64,000 nucleotides of DNA. It comes from Cydia pomonella. Taxonomy: Eukaryota; Arthropoda; Insecta; Lepidoptera; Tortricidae. The translations under genes were made by a program, and so were the position numbers. Under the pieces are notes generated by a model. That model searched no databases. It had not been told where the DNA came from and saw only the letters and a program-made list of their open reading frames with translations. This document shows positions 23,982-34,905 of the stretch, in pieces; position 1 is the first letter of the stretch, and the number at the start of each line of letters is the position of its first letter. Location of the stretch: contig NC_084711.1 of the NCBI RefSeq assembly GCF_033807575.1, forward strand, positions 14,446,001 through 14,510,000, in the 5' to 3' direction.

Positions 23982-24827
23982 TTTTTAGGGTTCCGTAGCC
24001 AAATGGCAAAAAACGGAACCCTTATAGATTCGTCATGTCCGTCTGTCTGTCCGATTATGTCACCGCCACTTTTTTCCGAAACTATAAGAGCTATACTGTT
24101 CAAACTTGGTAAGTAGATGTATTCTATGAACCGCATTAGGATTTTTATACAAACATAGAAAAAAAAAACAATAAATTTTGGGGGTTCCCCATACTTAGAA
24201 CTGAAACTCAAAAAATCTTTTTTCATCAAACCCATACGTGTGGGGTATCTATGGATAGGTCTTCAAAAATGATATTTAGGTTTCTAATATCATTTTTTTC
24301 TAAACTGAATAGTTTGCGCGAGAGACACTTCCAAAGTGAAAAAAATTGTGCCCCCCCTCCCTCTAACTTCTAAAATAACAGAATGAAAAATCTAAAAAAA
24401 ATATATGATATACATTACCATGCAAACTTCCACCGAAAATTGGTTTGAACGAGATCTAGTAAGTAGTTTTTTTTTAATACGTCATAAAATTAAAAATAAA
24501 TTTTTTTTTCATCAAACCCATACGTGTGGGGTATCTATGGATAGGTCTTCAAAAATGATATGTAGGTTCCTAATATCATTTTTTTCTAAACTGAATAGTT
24601 TGCGCGAGAGACACTTCCAAAGTGAAAAAAAGTGTGCCCCCCCCCCCCCTGTAACTTCTAAAAATAACAGAATGAAAAATCTAAAAAAAATATATGATAT
24701 ACATTACCATGCAAACTTCCACCGAAAATTGGTTTGAACGAGATCTAGTAAGTAGTTTTTTTAATATGTCATAAATGGTACGGAACCCTTCATGGGCGAG
24801 TCCGACTCGCACTTGGCCGCTTTTTTT
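23982..24827 (+). mobile_element. 'AGGGTTCCGTA' terminal-repeat element, full length, internally duplicated
   Basis: The head TTTTTAGGGTTCCGTAGCCA is followed by a short inverted AACGGAACCC, then GTCCGTCTGTCTGTCCG. The far end reads GGTACGGAACCCTTCATGGG, CGAGTCCGACTCGCACTTGG and CCGCTTTTTTT. The interior holds two copies of a 286 bp unit starting CATCAAACCCATACGTGTGG at 24224 and 24510, both with GAATAGTTTGCGCGAGAGAC and a C homopolymer (7 C's interrupted in the first; a longer pure run at about 24637-24649 in the second). Open frames here (for example 24405-24737) are by-products. It is non-autonomous. Confidence 0.8.
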
Positions 24828-25940
24828 GCATGTAATTCCATGTTGTCGTGATTTCTGAGTTGCTCAGTTGCAGGTTATTAAAAAAAAACTGTATATTAGA
24901 AAGTTCGAATAAGCCACTAGTATAATAATAGCGGTGGGACGACTGTTCTGTCCACGCTTTGTAGTCAGGTGTCTTAATTAATTCATTATTCGTGTTCGTA
25001 ATGAATCGACTCCGGAAATAGTATATACCTCACAAATACAATTGTGTTCAAGCTGATAGGGAGCAGCTGCTAAAATGTCAAGGCTTTGAAAATGTACCAC
25101 TATTGAAATAAATATCTACACTTATCTAGTAGCAAAATATAGCTATGTTCCAAATTTCATTAAAATATAGGTACCTTATAGTTTCTGAGGTAAACGGCTG
25201 GGACTTAACGAAACTATGAGGCGTACCGTTTTTGCCATTTTGATTTAGTAGCCCTAAAATGTACAAGTAATGTCACACGTTAAAATGGACGTTCCTCTAT
25301 TAGAATATCGGAAGATAGATTCACCACCATACCATTAACTAGGTAGGTTTAAGGTCATCAAAACTATTGTACATAAGTACAGTGCTTATACATTTTGTAT
25401 CCGTGGATAAGTGCTAGCAACTTTGCTGATGCATAATTGTATAATGTCGTAACGGAATCAAAGAAATTTTACTTTTTCCTCATAATCACAGCAAAGAAAA
25501 TGTATTTATATTTTGAACTACAACTCGCTTGAAACATGTTCAGAATACCCTCACTTCTTAAGTTAAAACGTGTCCTACGTGCGCGAGAAAGAAAGCAATA
25601 AAATTACGAATAGATTATTACTGAGAGCGACCGAGAAACTTTAGCTTTCCCGGCGCTATAGGAAATTCAGAGATTAAAAAGTTTCAGCAGGTTCCGGAGG
25701 CATTTCTCAGGCAATGTCGCGATAATACACATTTTCCCATCTTATCCCGTGTATCCCCACACAATGTTATGCAAATAACTAAAGTTAACAAAAACCCTCC
25801 AGTCCAGTCTATCGACAGCTTTAAATTTTGTATTCAGGAGTGGCCCTATTCTGAAACGCGTGACTGATAAAAATTAGTTGAATAAAACATGATTTCCTTT
25901 CATTTCCTTTTAAGTGATTAAATATAAATTACCTTCGCAG
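24828..25940. other. No gene seen
   Basis: This is AT-rich unique-looking sequence without an open frame above 60 codons. Confidence 0.4.
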
Positions 25941-26161
25941 CAAAGAAAATTTGAAATAGAGGTGTATTGTCAAAGAAAGCTTTGATCCTTATTCTTTCAC
26001 TGATATGTGTTAAGTTTGTTAAATATCAGTGATAGTAATGATTATAGTTAAATGGTGTTCTAAGCAGTTCTAGTTTTAATCAAGTGTCGAAAGATGGCAG
26101 TTAATTTATTGTGGATACAAAGTTTTCTTTGACAGTCCACCTCTATTTCAAATTCTCTTTA
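25941..26161. mobile_element. hAT-like MITE with 8 bp target duplication, copy 1
   Basis: The ends are CAAAGAAAATTTGAAATAGA (left) and TAAAGAGAATTTGAAATAGA (right, reverse complement), continuing GGTG.ATTGTCAAAGAAA. The word CTTCGCAG occurs directly on both sides (25933-25940 and 26162-26169), an 8 bp target-site duplication. An 8 bp duplication with CAAAG-like ends is the pattern of hAT-superfamily elements. The related 370 bp copy is at 62311-62680. Confidence 0.8.
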
Positions 26162-26169
26162 CTTCGCAG

Positions 26170-27120
26170 GCAATATAAATTTCATGATTCTTAGGCAGGG
26201 ACTAAAAACAATATTAAATACACATTCATTTCGCTCGGACTTGTCCGTACACGCATTAGAGCGAGCAAGACGCACGGGTGAATGAGAACGAGATGAGAAC
26301 AAAATGACATTATTTAGTCATCGTTTTGATGTTAGTTGTAAGTTTAATTTGGCTACTGTTTTCTTTCAAACGATATGTTATTATGTAATAAAACCAAATG
26401 TGGAACTTAACTGTAGGTGCAGGTACAGGTACACACTGTACAATACATAACACAAGATTTATTGAAAGACAGTGGCCTTGATATTTCATGTACTCAGGGA
26501 AATGTATCGACCATTAATTGTCGGGTACATCGAGTAACGGAACTAAGGAGACGAGGTGTTAAAAATAATTGTACCACAACTTTATTGTAAAAAAAATGTA
26601 TAAATTATTATGAACACTTCACCGCTTATCACCTTCTGATGCCGACTATCTACTGTACAACAATGACAATGACAAATGATCCTAATGATCCTTAGGTCTA
26701 CTATCAGTTTAATAGAACCTTGTACAGACAATGTAGACTAATTGATACTGCGGCCTATGCATGCGTTTCGCCTATCAATATGTCCCTATTGTTATGGATA
26801 CGTGAAAAATAAACTCAAAAGTGGAACGAGGACTATTTACAAAGGATAAGTAGTTCATGAGAATCATGAAAGAGTTAAGTAGCTGAAGTTTACCACTACT
26901 ATTTGGCGTTAGTGGATTGAATTGTGGGAAGAAATGAATTCAAAATTACTTATTTATATGATATGCAACTGACCGCCATTTCAATTAATATTTTTGCCTC
27001 TTTCCGTGTTATAAAAGCTTGCGCTTATCCTTAAAAAGCTTAATATATTTTAATATTGTTTAAAAAGACAAATTAAAATCCAATTTCTCTTGGTAGGTTT
27101 TGGTTCGAAAATATTTTGAA
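26170..27120. other. No gene seen
   Basis: This is AT-rich unique-looking sequence. No frame or array was found. Confidence 0.4.
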
Positions 27121-27282
27121 CAGAAGTACTTACACTAGGTATAATTGTGTACAGCGCCATCTATCGGAAAATGGTCTAACTAATTTGTGCGATATAATGC
27201 ACGTATGTCGATTTTTCGAGGATAATTCTCTATCATGTGAACCGATTTCAAAAATTGTTCTTTTATTTGAAAAAATGTGTCT
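27121..27282 (+). repeat. Interspersed repeat 'TACAGCGCCATCTATCGG', copy 1
   Basis: About 160 bp is nearly the same as 48502-48660. Shared words include AATTGTGTACAGCGCCATCT, ATAATTCTCTATCATGTGAA and CCGATTTCAAAAATTGTTCT. The 80-codon frame at 27116-27358 is not conserved in phase in the other copy, so it is not treated as a gene. Confidence 0.7.
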
Positions 27283-27480
27283 CATAGCAAGTGTAATAAA
27301 CACACGTTACGTTAAGTTGATTAAATTGCAAACAGTATTCGAAAATGTTATTAGTTAATTTTTTAAAAAATATCAAGATAGTAATGGTAATATTGAGTAA
27401 AAAATGTATAATTGTCTACGGTAAACTTCGGAGATAAGGGGGGGAATAAGTTTTTTTTTTCACATGTTCATCCATAAACG

Positions 27481-27577
27481 GTAATCTCTCTCTACCACTC
27501 TTCCATATTAGTGCGACAGAGACATTAGCATATCGTTTGCTACAGGGCTTGAACGATTGGCATTTCGGCTAGGTACC
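27481..27577. mobile_element. Partial 'CGTTCACGCTCCGTAGC' MITE
   Basis: CACTCTTCCATATTAGTGCG ACAGAGACA and GAACGATTGGCAT match the right half of the complete elements at 40161-40308 and 55008-55160. The left arm is missing. Confidence 0.6.
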
Positions 27578-27902
27578 CAGTTTATACGATGAACATCTTT
27601 CCTACGTTTATGTGATTTAAATGTGTGATTTTGTCTATAGTAAAATTTCGTCATCTTCACTGAAAAAAAATGATCTGCTTTATACAATATCAATAAATGT
27701 TTGAAAAACAGTAAAATACAAAACAATAATGTTAACTGTTTGAATATCTCTAAGTATTGAAAAACGATAAAAATAAATGAACAGTCACTACACTTCAGTT
27801 ACTCAAAACAGTAAAATTTGCTGTCTTTCTATTTTTTTTTCGATAGGCTCATTTGGAACTGTTTAATTATTTTAAATGTTTTTTTTCCCCAGTGTTTTCA
27901 AG

Positions 27903-28000
27903 TTGTCCTTGTCCTCTTTTGTCGACATTCCTATGTCGTCACCTTCGTAACTCGTACCTTTACATTCCTATATAGTCCAAGGCGCTGACTCGCCACAGTG
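27903..28000 (-). repeat. Degenerate minisatellite arm (inverse of 28533-28680)
   Basis: Words of the form TGTCGTCACCTTCGTAACTC GTACC and ACATTCCTATATAGTCC appear. Reverse-complemented they match the GTGGACGA.TTAGGAAGGTGAC words of 28533-28680. The units are about 20-27 bp and heavily diverged. Confidence 0.5.
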
Positions 28001-28030
28001 TTAAATGGGAAGAATAGCTTTGCGATCCTA

Positions 28031-28488
28031 ACGAAATAACGGTACTTTTTCTATAAAATTTCCATTTCGAGAGGAAACAGTTTCCACTAACTAAACCTTA
28101 ACAAATCACTTTGATTTTGATGTTGATCGCTTCAGCATAATATATTCAAGGTTTATAGGTTTCGCTTGTTTTTGTATTGCAAATTTTGAATTAAAGGAAA
28201 ACATAAAAATCATAGAGAATGGAAAATATTAGAAGAGGAAAAACATTTTCTCTTTTTGTATGGACGAGTAGAGTCAGCATCAATAGTAGCGGATGAAACA
28301 ACGCGCCAAAAGTATCTGATATTCCGGATAACTTTTCCAAAAAAGATAATTCTCTAAATTTTACTTTCAAAAAAATATCTTTTACAGTCTAAATTGTTCT
28401 ACATATAGAACCATCAACTTTGGTTAGGCTGTTACAGAACTACTACTACTTTTGATTCTGACTGTACGTGGTATACTTTCCTCGTAAC
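28031..28488 (+). repeat. Interspersed repeat, copy 2, split by a MITE
   Basis: This matches 1736-1995 from ATAACGG through GCTTCAGCATAATATATTC to TATGGACGA. It is then interrupted by the MITE at 28268-28467 and resumes as GTATACTTTCCTCGTAAC. The MITE is therefore younger than the host repeat. Confidence 0.65.
28268..28467. mobile_element. TACAGTC-ended MITE inserted in an older repeat
   Basis: The left end GTAGAGTCAGCATCAATAGT (one base off GTACAGTC) continues AGCGGATGAAACAACGCGCC. The right end reversed reads GTACAGTCAGAATCAAAAGT. The interior word GATATTCCGGATAACTTTTC is shared with 51062-51240. Removing the element and one TA restores a site that aligns with the uninterrupted copy near 1971-1985. 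Confidence 0.75.
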
Positions 28489-28532
28489 TTCTCGCCATTC
28501 CTATATAGGCTTAGCACTATACCAATAACACT

Positions 28533-28680
28533 GTGGACCAAATAGGAATATGAACAAGATAAGAAATTGACGATATAACAATGTGGACGAGTTAGGAAGG
28601 TGACAATTTAGGAAATTATATGCTGATAACATGGCACTATAGACGATTTAAAAAGGTGACGAAATAGGATTGTGGACGAA
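28533..28680 (+). repeat. Degenerate minisatellite arm
   Basis: Repeating words include GTGGACCAAATAGGAATATG, GTGGACGAGTTAGGAAGGTG AC, GACGATTTAAAAAGGTGACG and ATAGGATTGTGGACGAATT. The units are short and diverged. They are the inverse of the block at 27903-28000, so the two may be the arms of one larger element of about 780 bp. Confidence 0.5.
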
Positions 28681-28689
28681 TTCGTTCTG

Positions 28690-30669
28690 AGCCTCTATAT
28701 AATTGAAAGGTCTTTTAAGTACTTTGTCAGCTAATTAGATTAGAAGTAAGCCATCGTTAATAAACATTTGAAGTACGCTTGAAACTACATCAATTAAAAC
28801 TAAACGGACCGCTGCCGGAAAGTTAATAAATAGGCTGAATAAAATTTATTTAGAAACCGACAACCTCACAAAAATAATATATTTGTGGTATAGGCCTAAA
28901 TAATATACTAAGAGGAAGTTAATTCTAAGATCAAACGGCTTTTTAGTGTCAAGATCTGTACAGGATAAAATAATGTCTTGACTTTTCAGCAACAAAAAGT
29001 GACTTATAATGTAATAGTTAAAAACGCAAATTAATATGAATACTTGGTATTCTGTGGTACCTATAAAGAAATGGACTAGGCTATGAACGTAAACACACAA
29101 GAGCGCACACACGTAGTAAATATTAAATGTGTTAACCATTCAATTCTGGCATCACTGTTCTAGTTTACAAGTGTTACTGTTTAGTGTTTCATCTAGAAAA
29201 CTTTGTTTAACTTTATAAGAGTACAGAGTTACAAATGTAAAGAGTTACAAAAGTTGCGCAACTAGCGATATATAAAATTGGCAGCCAAAAGAGATTATCA
29301 AAGACGTTAGAGTCCTCTATTTTCTAACTAGGATCCCGCCTAAAAATCAATAAGGTGAATAAGAAAATTTACATACCAAATTGCAAAAGTTCGTTAATGT
29401 ACCTAGTATGTTAAAATAGCGGTTTTACAGTTTCCGGGTTTGTTTTGATCCCCTAGAACCCAGGAGTGTTTGGTCACGGTGTTATTAATTAAAGGGAAGC
29501 AACCCTTATTCGCATGATTAATGCACGCTCTCAAGGACGGCGGACGGCCTTGCAGCCGGGACATTTGTCACGGGAGACGATTTAGTGCTTGTTTCCGTCC
29601 TTAATCTATTTAAACGCATAAGTTTGGGTAATGTTGGAATTGCATGTCAGCTGTCTTGGAGATTGTCAAGCCTTTTTTAGCATTGACTAAGCGAGTGGTA
29701 AACGTCTATCGTTGGCGGGTCTGGTTATAAATAAAGCCTAAATAGTCTCGTTTTTTTTTTCACAAGCATCCGCTTTCGGAATCTCGGTGATTGAGTCATA
29801 TGAATAATTTAGGTAAGTTTGAGATTCTGTTTGGTTGTAATAACAAGGATTGATACGGTACCGTTTGGATTCTGAATAATTGAAAATTATCTAGACCAAC
29901 TTTTCCAGAAGTCTGTTGATTAACTCAATGATTTTATTAATAACGTTTTAAAACAGAAAAAGTGTGTCAGCTTTCAGTGCATTAAAACATGATAAAAGCT
30001 TGTTCTAATAATGCCTTGCCTACTACAATATTGCTAGTTTCCAATAGATAAATTACGTCGTGATCATCATGAAAATATGAATCATGGGATCCAAATACCA
30101 GTTTCACTTTAATTCAATCTCCCTTATTCAATAACTTAAAAAAAATGTAACTGTCGTGAGACATACTAATATTAAACTAATTTTACGCTTTAAATTCACT
30201 TAGTGCTCGCACTGTTAGTGCTTGAGAAAAGATACCTAGGCTCTCCGAGTCCTAGGCCTCATGAGTGACTAAAACACGTTAGTTTGCACCCTAAAACTAG
30301 TTTAATTATCAAAAAGTTATGAAAATACTCGTAAGACTGACTGCACGTTCTGACAGTTGGACCTACCGTACGTCTTCCTTTACAAACTTGATTGATGACG
30401 TTGAGTAATATCAACGCTAAAGCACTCATCCATAATGTTGGAATTTATGTGAAAATTCCCCAATATTCATACATTTACATCGACTGCGTTATACATATGC
30501 AAAGCGGCAGCACGTAATTTAAATATCAGGTGCCGCATCATACAAGTGCAGTATAAACTCCCGTGGCAAATGCACACATCCGAATTTCAAATATCATGTG
30601 TTTATTCAGATGAATTTGTGCACGTGTATGCCTTTTGATGATTCATTTTTTGACATCGGCTGTTACATA
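28690..30669. other. No gene seen; GC-richer unique patch at 29440-29610
   Basis: A 97-codon minus-strand frame (28846-29139) is hydrophobic and AT-driven, without splice support. The patch with GGACGGCGGACGGCCTTGCA GCCGGGACA at 29534-29562 stands out in GC but has no frame. It could be regulatory or conserved non-coding DNA. Confidence 0.4.
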
Positions 30670-31055
30670 CTAAGACCCTCAGCCCACGGAGCGTAAGCGT
30701 AAGAGACGCGTAAGCGTATCACAATATACGCATAGAAAGAGAGCGTTACGAGCACGAACAAGTCCGCACACGAAGCGTCGTCGTAGCGTAGAGTATGAGA
30801 TTTTTGGCGTCATTACGACAGGCGTAGCGTAATACAGGCGTAAAAAACAAAACTTCTGAAAGTAAGATTGTCGATACATCCGCCGAAGACATTTGACGCC
30901 AGTGACGCTATGATTTCAACTAATGAGCTTTCACTTATAAAACGATTACGCTTACGTGACGCTTGCGCGACGCTTGGTGCCCAAAACTCTACGCGTCTCG
31001 TAACAGTTGTAACATTTTTAAGATGCGCTGACGCTCCGTGTGCTGAGGGCCTAAG
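30670..31055. mobile_element. 386 bp MITE with CCCTCAGC.CACGGAGCGT ends
   Basis: The left end CTAAGACCCTCAGCCCACGG and the right end reversed CTTAGGCCCTCAGCACACGG pair and continue AGCGT.AGCG. The interior is rich in ACGC/GCGT words (GCGTAAGCGTA, GACGCTTGCGCGACGCTTGG), which give chance open frames on both strands (66, 65 and 111 codons). These frames are not genes. Confidence 0.75.
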
Positions 31056-31094
31056 TTTTCTATGAACAAACGTGACATATTGCACACGAACCGA

Positions 31095-31290
31095 CGAACG
31101 AGCAGACGAACCATCTGATGGTAAGCGATTGCCGTCGCCCAAGGACACCCGTAACCCAGAGGGGTTGTATATGCTTTGCCAGCCTTTAATATAGGAGTAC
31201 GCTGTTTTCTTGAAGGTCGTGTCGGTCCAGAAATACTGCAGACGACAGTTTATTCCACAGTTTAGCTGTGAAAGGCAGGAAGTAAAATAA
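31095..31290 (+). mobile_element. 'CATCTGATGGTAAGCGATTGCC' interspersed repeat
   Basis: CCATCTGATGGTAAGCGATT GCCGTCGCCCAAGGACACCC is related to, but distinct from, the GCCTGATGGTAAGCAGT family 480 bp downstream. It continues through GTCGGTCCAGAAATACTGCA and TTTATTCCACAGTTTAGCTG. This is a recognised style of lepidopteran repeat with no coding frame. Confidence 0.6.
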
Positions 31291-31422
31291 AAAGGTCTAC
31301 TTTTTCGGGGACGTTACGCCAATAGCAGTTACACCTTAATGAACTCCATAAATCTGTATTATACAACCGTTTAATTTATAGCTAAGTTATCAAACGTTAT
31401 CATGCCAAATATGAGCATCTTA

Positions 31423-31542
31423 AGGGGCCCACTGTTTACCAGTTAGTCGGACGATATCAGCCTGTCAGTTATTCGCGATTGTCAGCTTTTGCGAATAACT
31501 GACAGACCGATATCGTCCGACTAACTTGTAATCAGTGGGCTA
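31423..31542. mobile_element. Long-arm foldback MITE (GCCCACTG ends)
   Basis: The arms of about 55 bp are nearly identical. The left reads GGGGCCCACTGTTTACCAGT TAGTCGGACGATATCAGCCT GTCAGTTATTCGC. The right, reversed, is GTAGCCCACTGATTACAAGT TAGTCGGACGATATCGGTCT GTCAGTTATTCGC. The loop is about 10 bp, so a transcript would form a strong hairpin. Confidence 0.85.
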
Positions 31543-31573
31543 CTTTACCTTTAAGAGAAGTTTATTTCATATT

Positions 31574-31698
31574 ACGTCGGTTGCAAACAAGTATACGGCC
31601 CGCCTGGTAAGCAGTCTCCGTGGCCTATGGACGCCTGCAACTTTGGAGGAGTTAAATGCCCGTTGTCGACCCTAACACTCCGCACCCTCGTTGAGCTT
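31574..31698 (+). mobile_element. 'GCCTGGTAAGCAGT' interspersed repeat copy
   Basis: ACGTCGGTTGCAAACAAGTA TACGGCCCGCCTGGTAAGCA ends at GCACCCTCGTTGAGCTTT. It lacks the 'GAT' of GCCTGATGGTAAG and is truncated compared with 21990-22255. Confidence 0.7.
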
Positions 31699-32790
31699 TA
31701 ATAAATGGCTTTAAAAATGAAATAATACGATGAAAGGCCAACATTATCATAACTTACAAGACCTATGAAGACCGAAATTTCTGTTAAAGTAGCGATGTTG
31801 ACTTGGTCACGGAGTTAGTTTGTATTAAGTTAGACTTCAATCTGTTTTACCGGCTTCTTTTAGTCTGTCGTAGTGTTTCGTACAGTTTTTTCAGGTATTC
31901 AGCAAAAAATAATAATGCCAAGTGTGTGTAAAGTAATTTCATAAGATAATTATGTATTATTTATAATATCTAATGCCTTGGTAAATGTCCATAGGATTGG
32001 ACTGTATGATGTTATTCAAAAGGACTTTAGTTAACCTAATACAGACTATATAATAATAATATGAGGTTGTATGTTGCATACTGTGGTTTACTTTTCTGTA
32101 TCGATCATTAATAATTAACAACTTCATGAAGCTAAGAAAACCTTTAATTGCCTGACCACGGTAGCTTCCACGCAGTACAATGTAAATAAAACTTAATTGG
32201 TGTAGCGACTTTTTCCGCGAAATAATTAGTAAATATAACCGTTCTTCCAAAAACGTTTTGTGATTTCAGTGAGCGTGAACTGCGGGATAAACTTGTTCAA
32301 GCGTGAGGAGGTAAATAACCCGAGGAATATGACACTTATTGCTACGCGCCGCTATCACTTTGCTACGAGGTAGTCTCTCGTAGCAGCTGCTACGAGTATG
32401 GAAGACCAATCCCAGTTTGAGTTCTGAGTTACTGCAGAATGATGAAATGAAAAACTTCATGTCCAACTTCAACTTCCTATACGCGTTCTATCTAATTAAC
32501 GAATTTCAAATGAGGTTAGGCATCGTTAAATTCTCATTAAGTAACATAGCAACGTGTTTACTACATAGTTAACCACACTCGTAGTATACTCGTAAAGTGT
32601 CAAGTTTTCAAGGCCTTGAGCTTTGACCTTCCACATGTTTTACATTATCCGTTATTACTGCATTCTTAAGGTGCTTAATAGCATACTGTTTCATAATCTT
32701 ACCGTATGGACAGCTGCCTGAAGTAATGCAACCCAGCTTTAGCAACACAATCTCACATTACACATTCGATCTTCTCTTTTGTTCGTTAAC
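31699..32790. other. No gene seen
   Basis: Minus-strand frames of 97 and 68 codons (31957-32250 and 32266-32472) have no domain words or splice sites of note. Otherwise the stretch is AT-rich. Confidence 0.4.
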
Positions 32791-32792
32791 AC

Positions 32793-33170
32793 TCAGTCGT
32801 TATTCATCGTAAAAACTCTTCAGCATTATAGTTTATTGCAGTATGTGATTGTGGATGTTATTTGTTGATATTATTAAGTTGTTAGTCGCGTGCGAGGTAG
32901 GTTGGCAGCTGTCACGAGCGGGCGAGACGCGCGGTCCGTGCGAGCGTCGGCGGCGACTGACCGGGCGGCGCGCGCCATGGGCCCGGTCGATATATGCGGC
33001 AGAACAGAATAAACACGCCGTACCGTACTCGCGCCGTGATGTTGCCAGCCTCCGCCCGCGCCCGCGCACCCCGCCCCGCCTCTCGGTGTTGCCGACTCGG
33101 ATGTTTGCGGCGGTTTGTATCTCGAGTGCTCGCTTCACGCCCCGCGCGATGCTTAGGTAGGTACGCGACA
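32793..33170 (+). promoter_or_regulatory. CpG-rich island; candidate promoter / 5' UTR exon
   Basis: Positions 32885-33170 are about the most GC- and CpG-rich in the window (GCGCGGTCCGTGCGAGCGTC, CGCCCGCGCCCGCGCACCCC GCCCC) and are not a recognisable repeat. On the plus strand an initiator-like TCAGTC lies upstream at 32793, and the island ends at CTTAG|GTAGGT, an acceptable splice donor at 33154-33155. Open frames of 65-112 codons on both strands reflect CpG richness and show no domains. The orientation could equally be minus, feeding the minus-strand exon at 653-821. All of this is inference from composition. Confidence 0.35.
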
Positions 33171-33191
33171 CGCTCCCAGACTCACAAATAG

Positions 33192-34437
33192 GTGTCGTTA
33201 TGAAAATGATGCCAATGTATTTGTTTCGTTTTAGTGTAACGACTCGTTACACTTCTTGTTCGCACCGTATCTTTTTCATTTTCCGCTTTAGCACTTCAGC
33301 ATCGGTCCTGAATTTGAATTTCAAAACTCGATCGCGATAAGTAATATAGGTAGTAGTTATAATTCCCCATTCTCTCCGTGCTTGAGGCAATAGTGGTACG
33401 CTACGTATAATTTACGTGTAACCTTCGCTTATCTCTACGTTTGAGACAGAACCATTTACATAATAAAACGATCTGTAGTCAGGAAGGATCATCCTGCAAT
33501 TTCGTCATTGAACTATCGAAGTATCAGCATCGAGTTATTTTATGCATTATGACGATAGATTATTGTCTATTGAAGGAATGATAAAGTTGATATCCCGAGT
33601 TTGTGCAAAGTTTTATACCAATACAATACAAACATCGCGTAACAAAAGTACTTGAAAGAAGTTGAAGAGTTTCCGCGTAGAAGGCAGATTCTTTTTAACT
33701 TTTGTAGTTGGGTTGTTGTACAAAAAGCGTTTTAATGCTTGTGATTCATACATGTGGTTTTTGTTATTTATTAATTTGCTAAGAGAAAAACATAGAATTG
33801 AAAGTCCCCACTTCGTCTAACGACCGATCAACGTTACCTTTTTAATTACCCTTTGGAGATCTGTGTCGTTTTACTTTAAAATATCGGTGCTTATCGTTTT
33901 GGTAGAAACGCGGATCCCCGAGGGTTGCTGATCGGATACAATATTCATATTCATGAAGCCAGATTGAGGTTTTGATAAGTAAATACGCCATGTATAAAGC
34001 TATGCTGTACGTTCACCTGGTACCCGGCGCGACAGGCTGACAAGTATATTTTCGGATACATTTTGCGATCGAATTTATACAGGGATGATTTTAGCTATTA
34101 ATGACCACGTGCTGCAACGTTTTTTGTATGATCAATATTACTCTAGAATATCTTGTGGGTATCCTAAATATTATACTTTAACCATCCACATCATCAGTCG
34201 AAAGAAGTAGCAGTTATAAATCTTAATCAAGTTTATGGTAGTATATAAAACTCCACCTCCCACTCAGTTGAGGGAAAATTATATTAGTCCATAAGGTAAT
34301 GGCACCACTTTTGGTGTTTTATATGGGCAATAGGAATACCTATGGTATGTTATGTGTTATTTCATAGAGCAACTCAGGGTTGCTTTACTGCTTGGGCAAA
34401 TGGCAGACGCTCTACCATTTTGTGCCTGCGTGTAATA
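33192..34437. other. No gene seen
   Basis: This is AT-rich unique-looking DNA downstream of the CpG-rich block. No open frame or repeat could be supported. Confidence 0.4.
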
Positions 34438-34905
34438 TATACAAGGTGCCCGCGAGGAAACGGAAAAAAATTAACCACGTATTCCTGAGGTCATAAGAAG
34501 GAAAAAATCTTATACTTACACATTTAAGTCAATCCCGCCAAAAAAAAATTGTGTTTATTTTTACTTATTGTATGCTTTTAAACATAATAAGTACATGTTC
34601 TTGGAAAATGTATGGATTAATATGAATTGGTACATTTTTTTTGTAAAAACTAGTCTATTCAAAGGGTTCCTTGTCACTTTGATATCTGTCAATAAGATAG
34701 TATAAATCTAGGTCCCACAGTGGCGATATAGCCATCGAAAAGGCGTTATGCACTGAAACACAATAAAAAAACGTTTTTTTTAAATAGGTATTAACTCTGA
34801 AACTAGGCGAATTAAAAAAAGTTTAAATGACATTTTTTATCTCTATTTAAATCCGATCCGGAATATACTGTTAAATTATTTTCGTTTCCTCGCTGGCACT
34901 GTATA
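34438..34905. mobile_element. 468 bp element with GCGAGGAAACG ends
   Basis: The left end TATACAAGGTGCCCGCGAGG AAACGGAAAAAAATTAACC pairs with the reversed right end TATACAGTGCCAGCGAGGAA ACGAAAATAATTTAACAG. The interior is A/T-rich with no frame. The words CGTATTCCTGAGGTCATAA at 34480 reappear inverted near 41117 (TTATGACCTCAGGAATACG), which may be a fragment of the same family. Confidence 0.65.

Noticed and set aside
24405..24737. 110-codon open frame on the plus strand
   Set aside because: It lies wholly inside the internally duplicated terminal-repeat element, and its start and end residues repeat each other because of the 286 bp duplication.
30679..31148. Open frames of 66, 65 and 111 codons
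   Set aside because: They fall in a MITE rich in ACGC/GCGT words, which removes stops on both strands.
32833..33191. Arginine-rich proteins on both strands
   Set aside because: Frames on both strands at once in a CpG-rich island are expected from composition; no domain or start context supports them.
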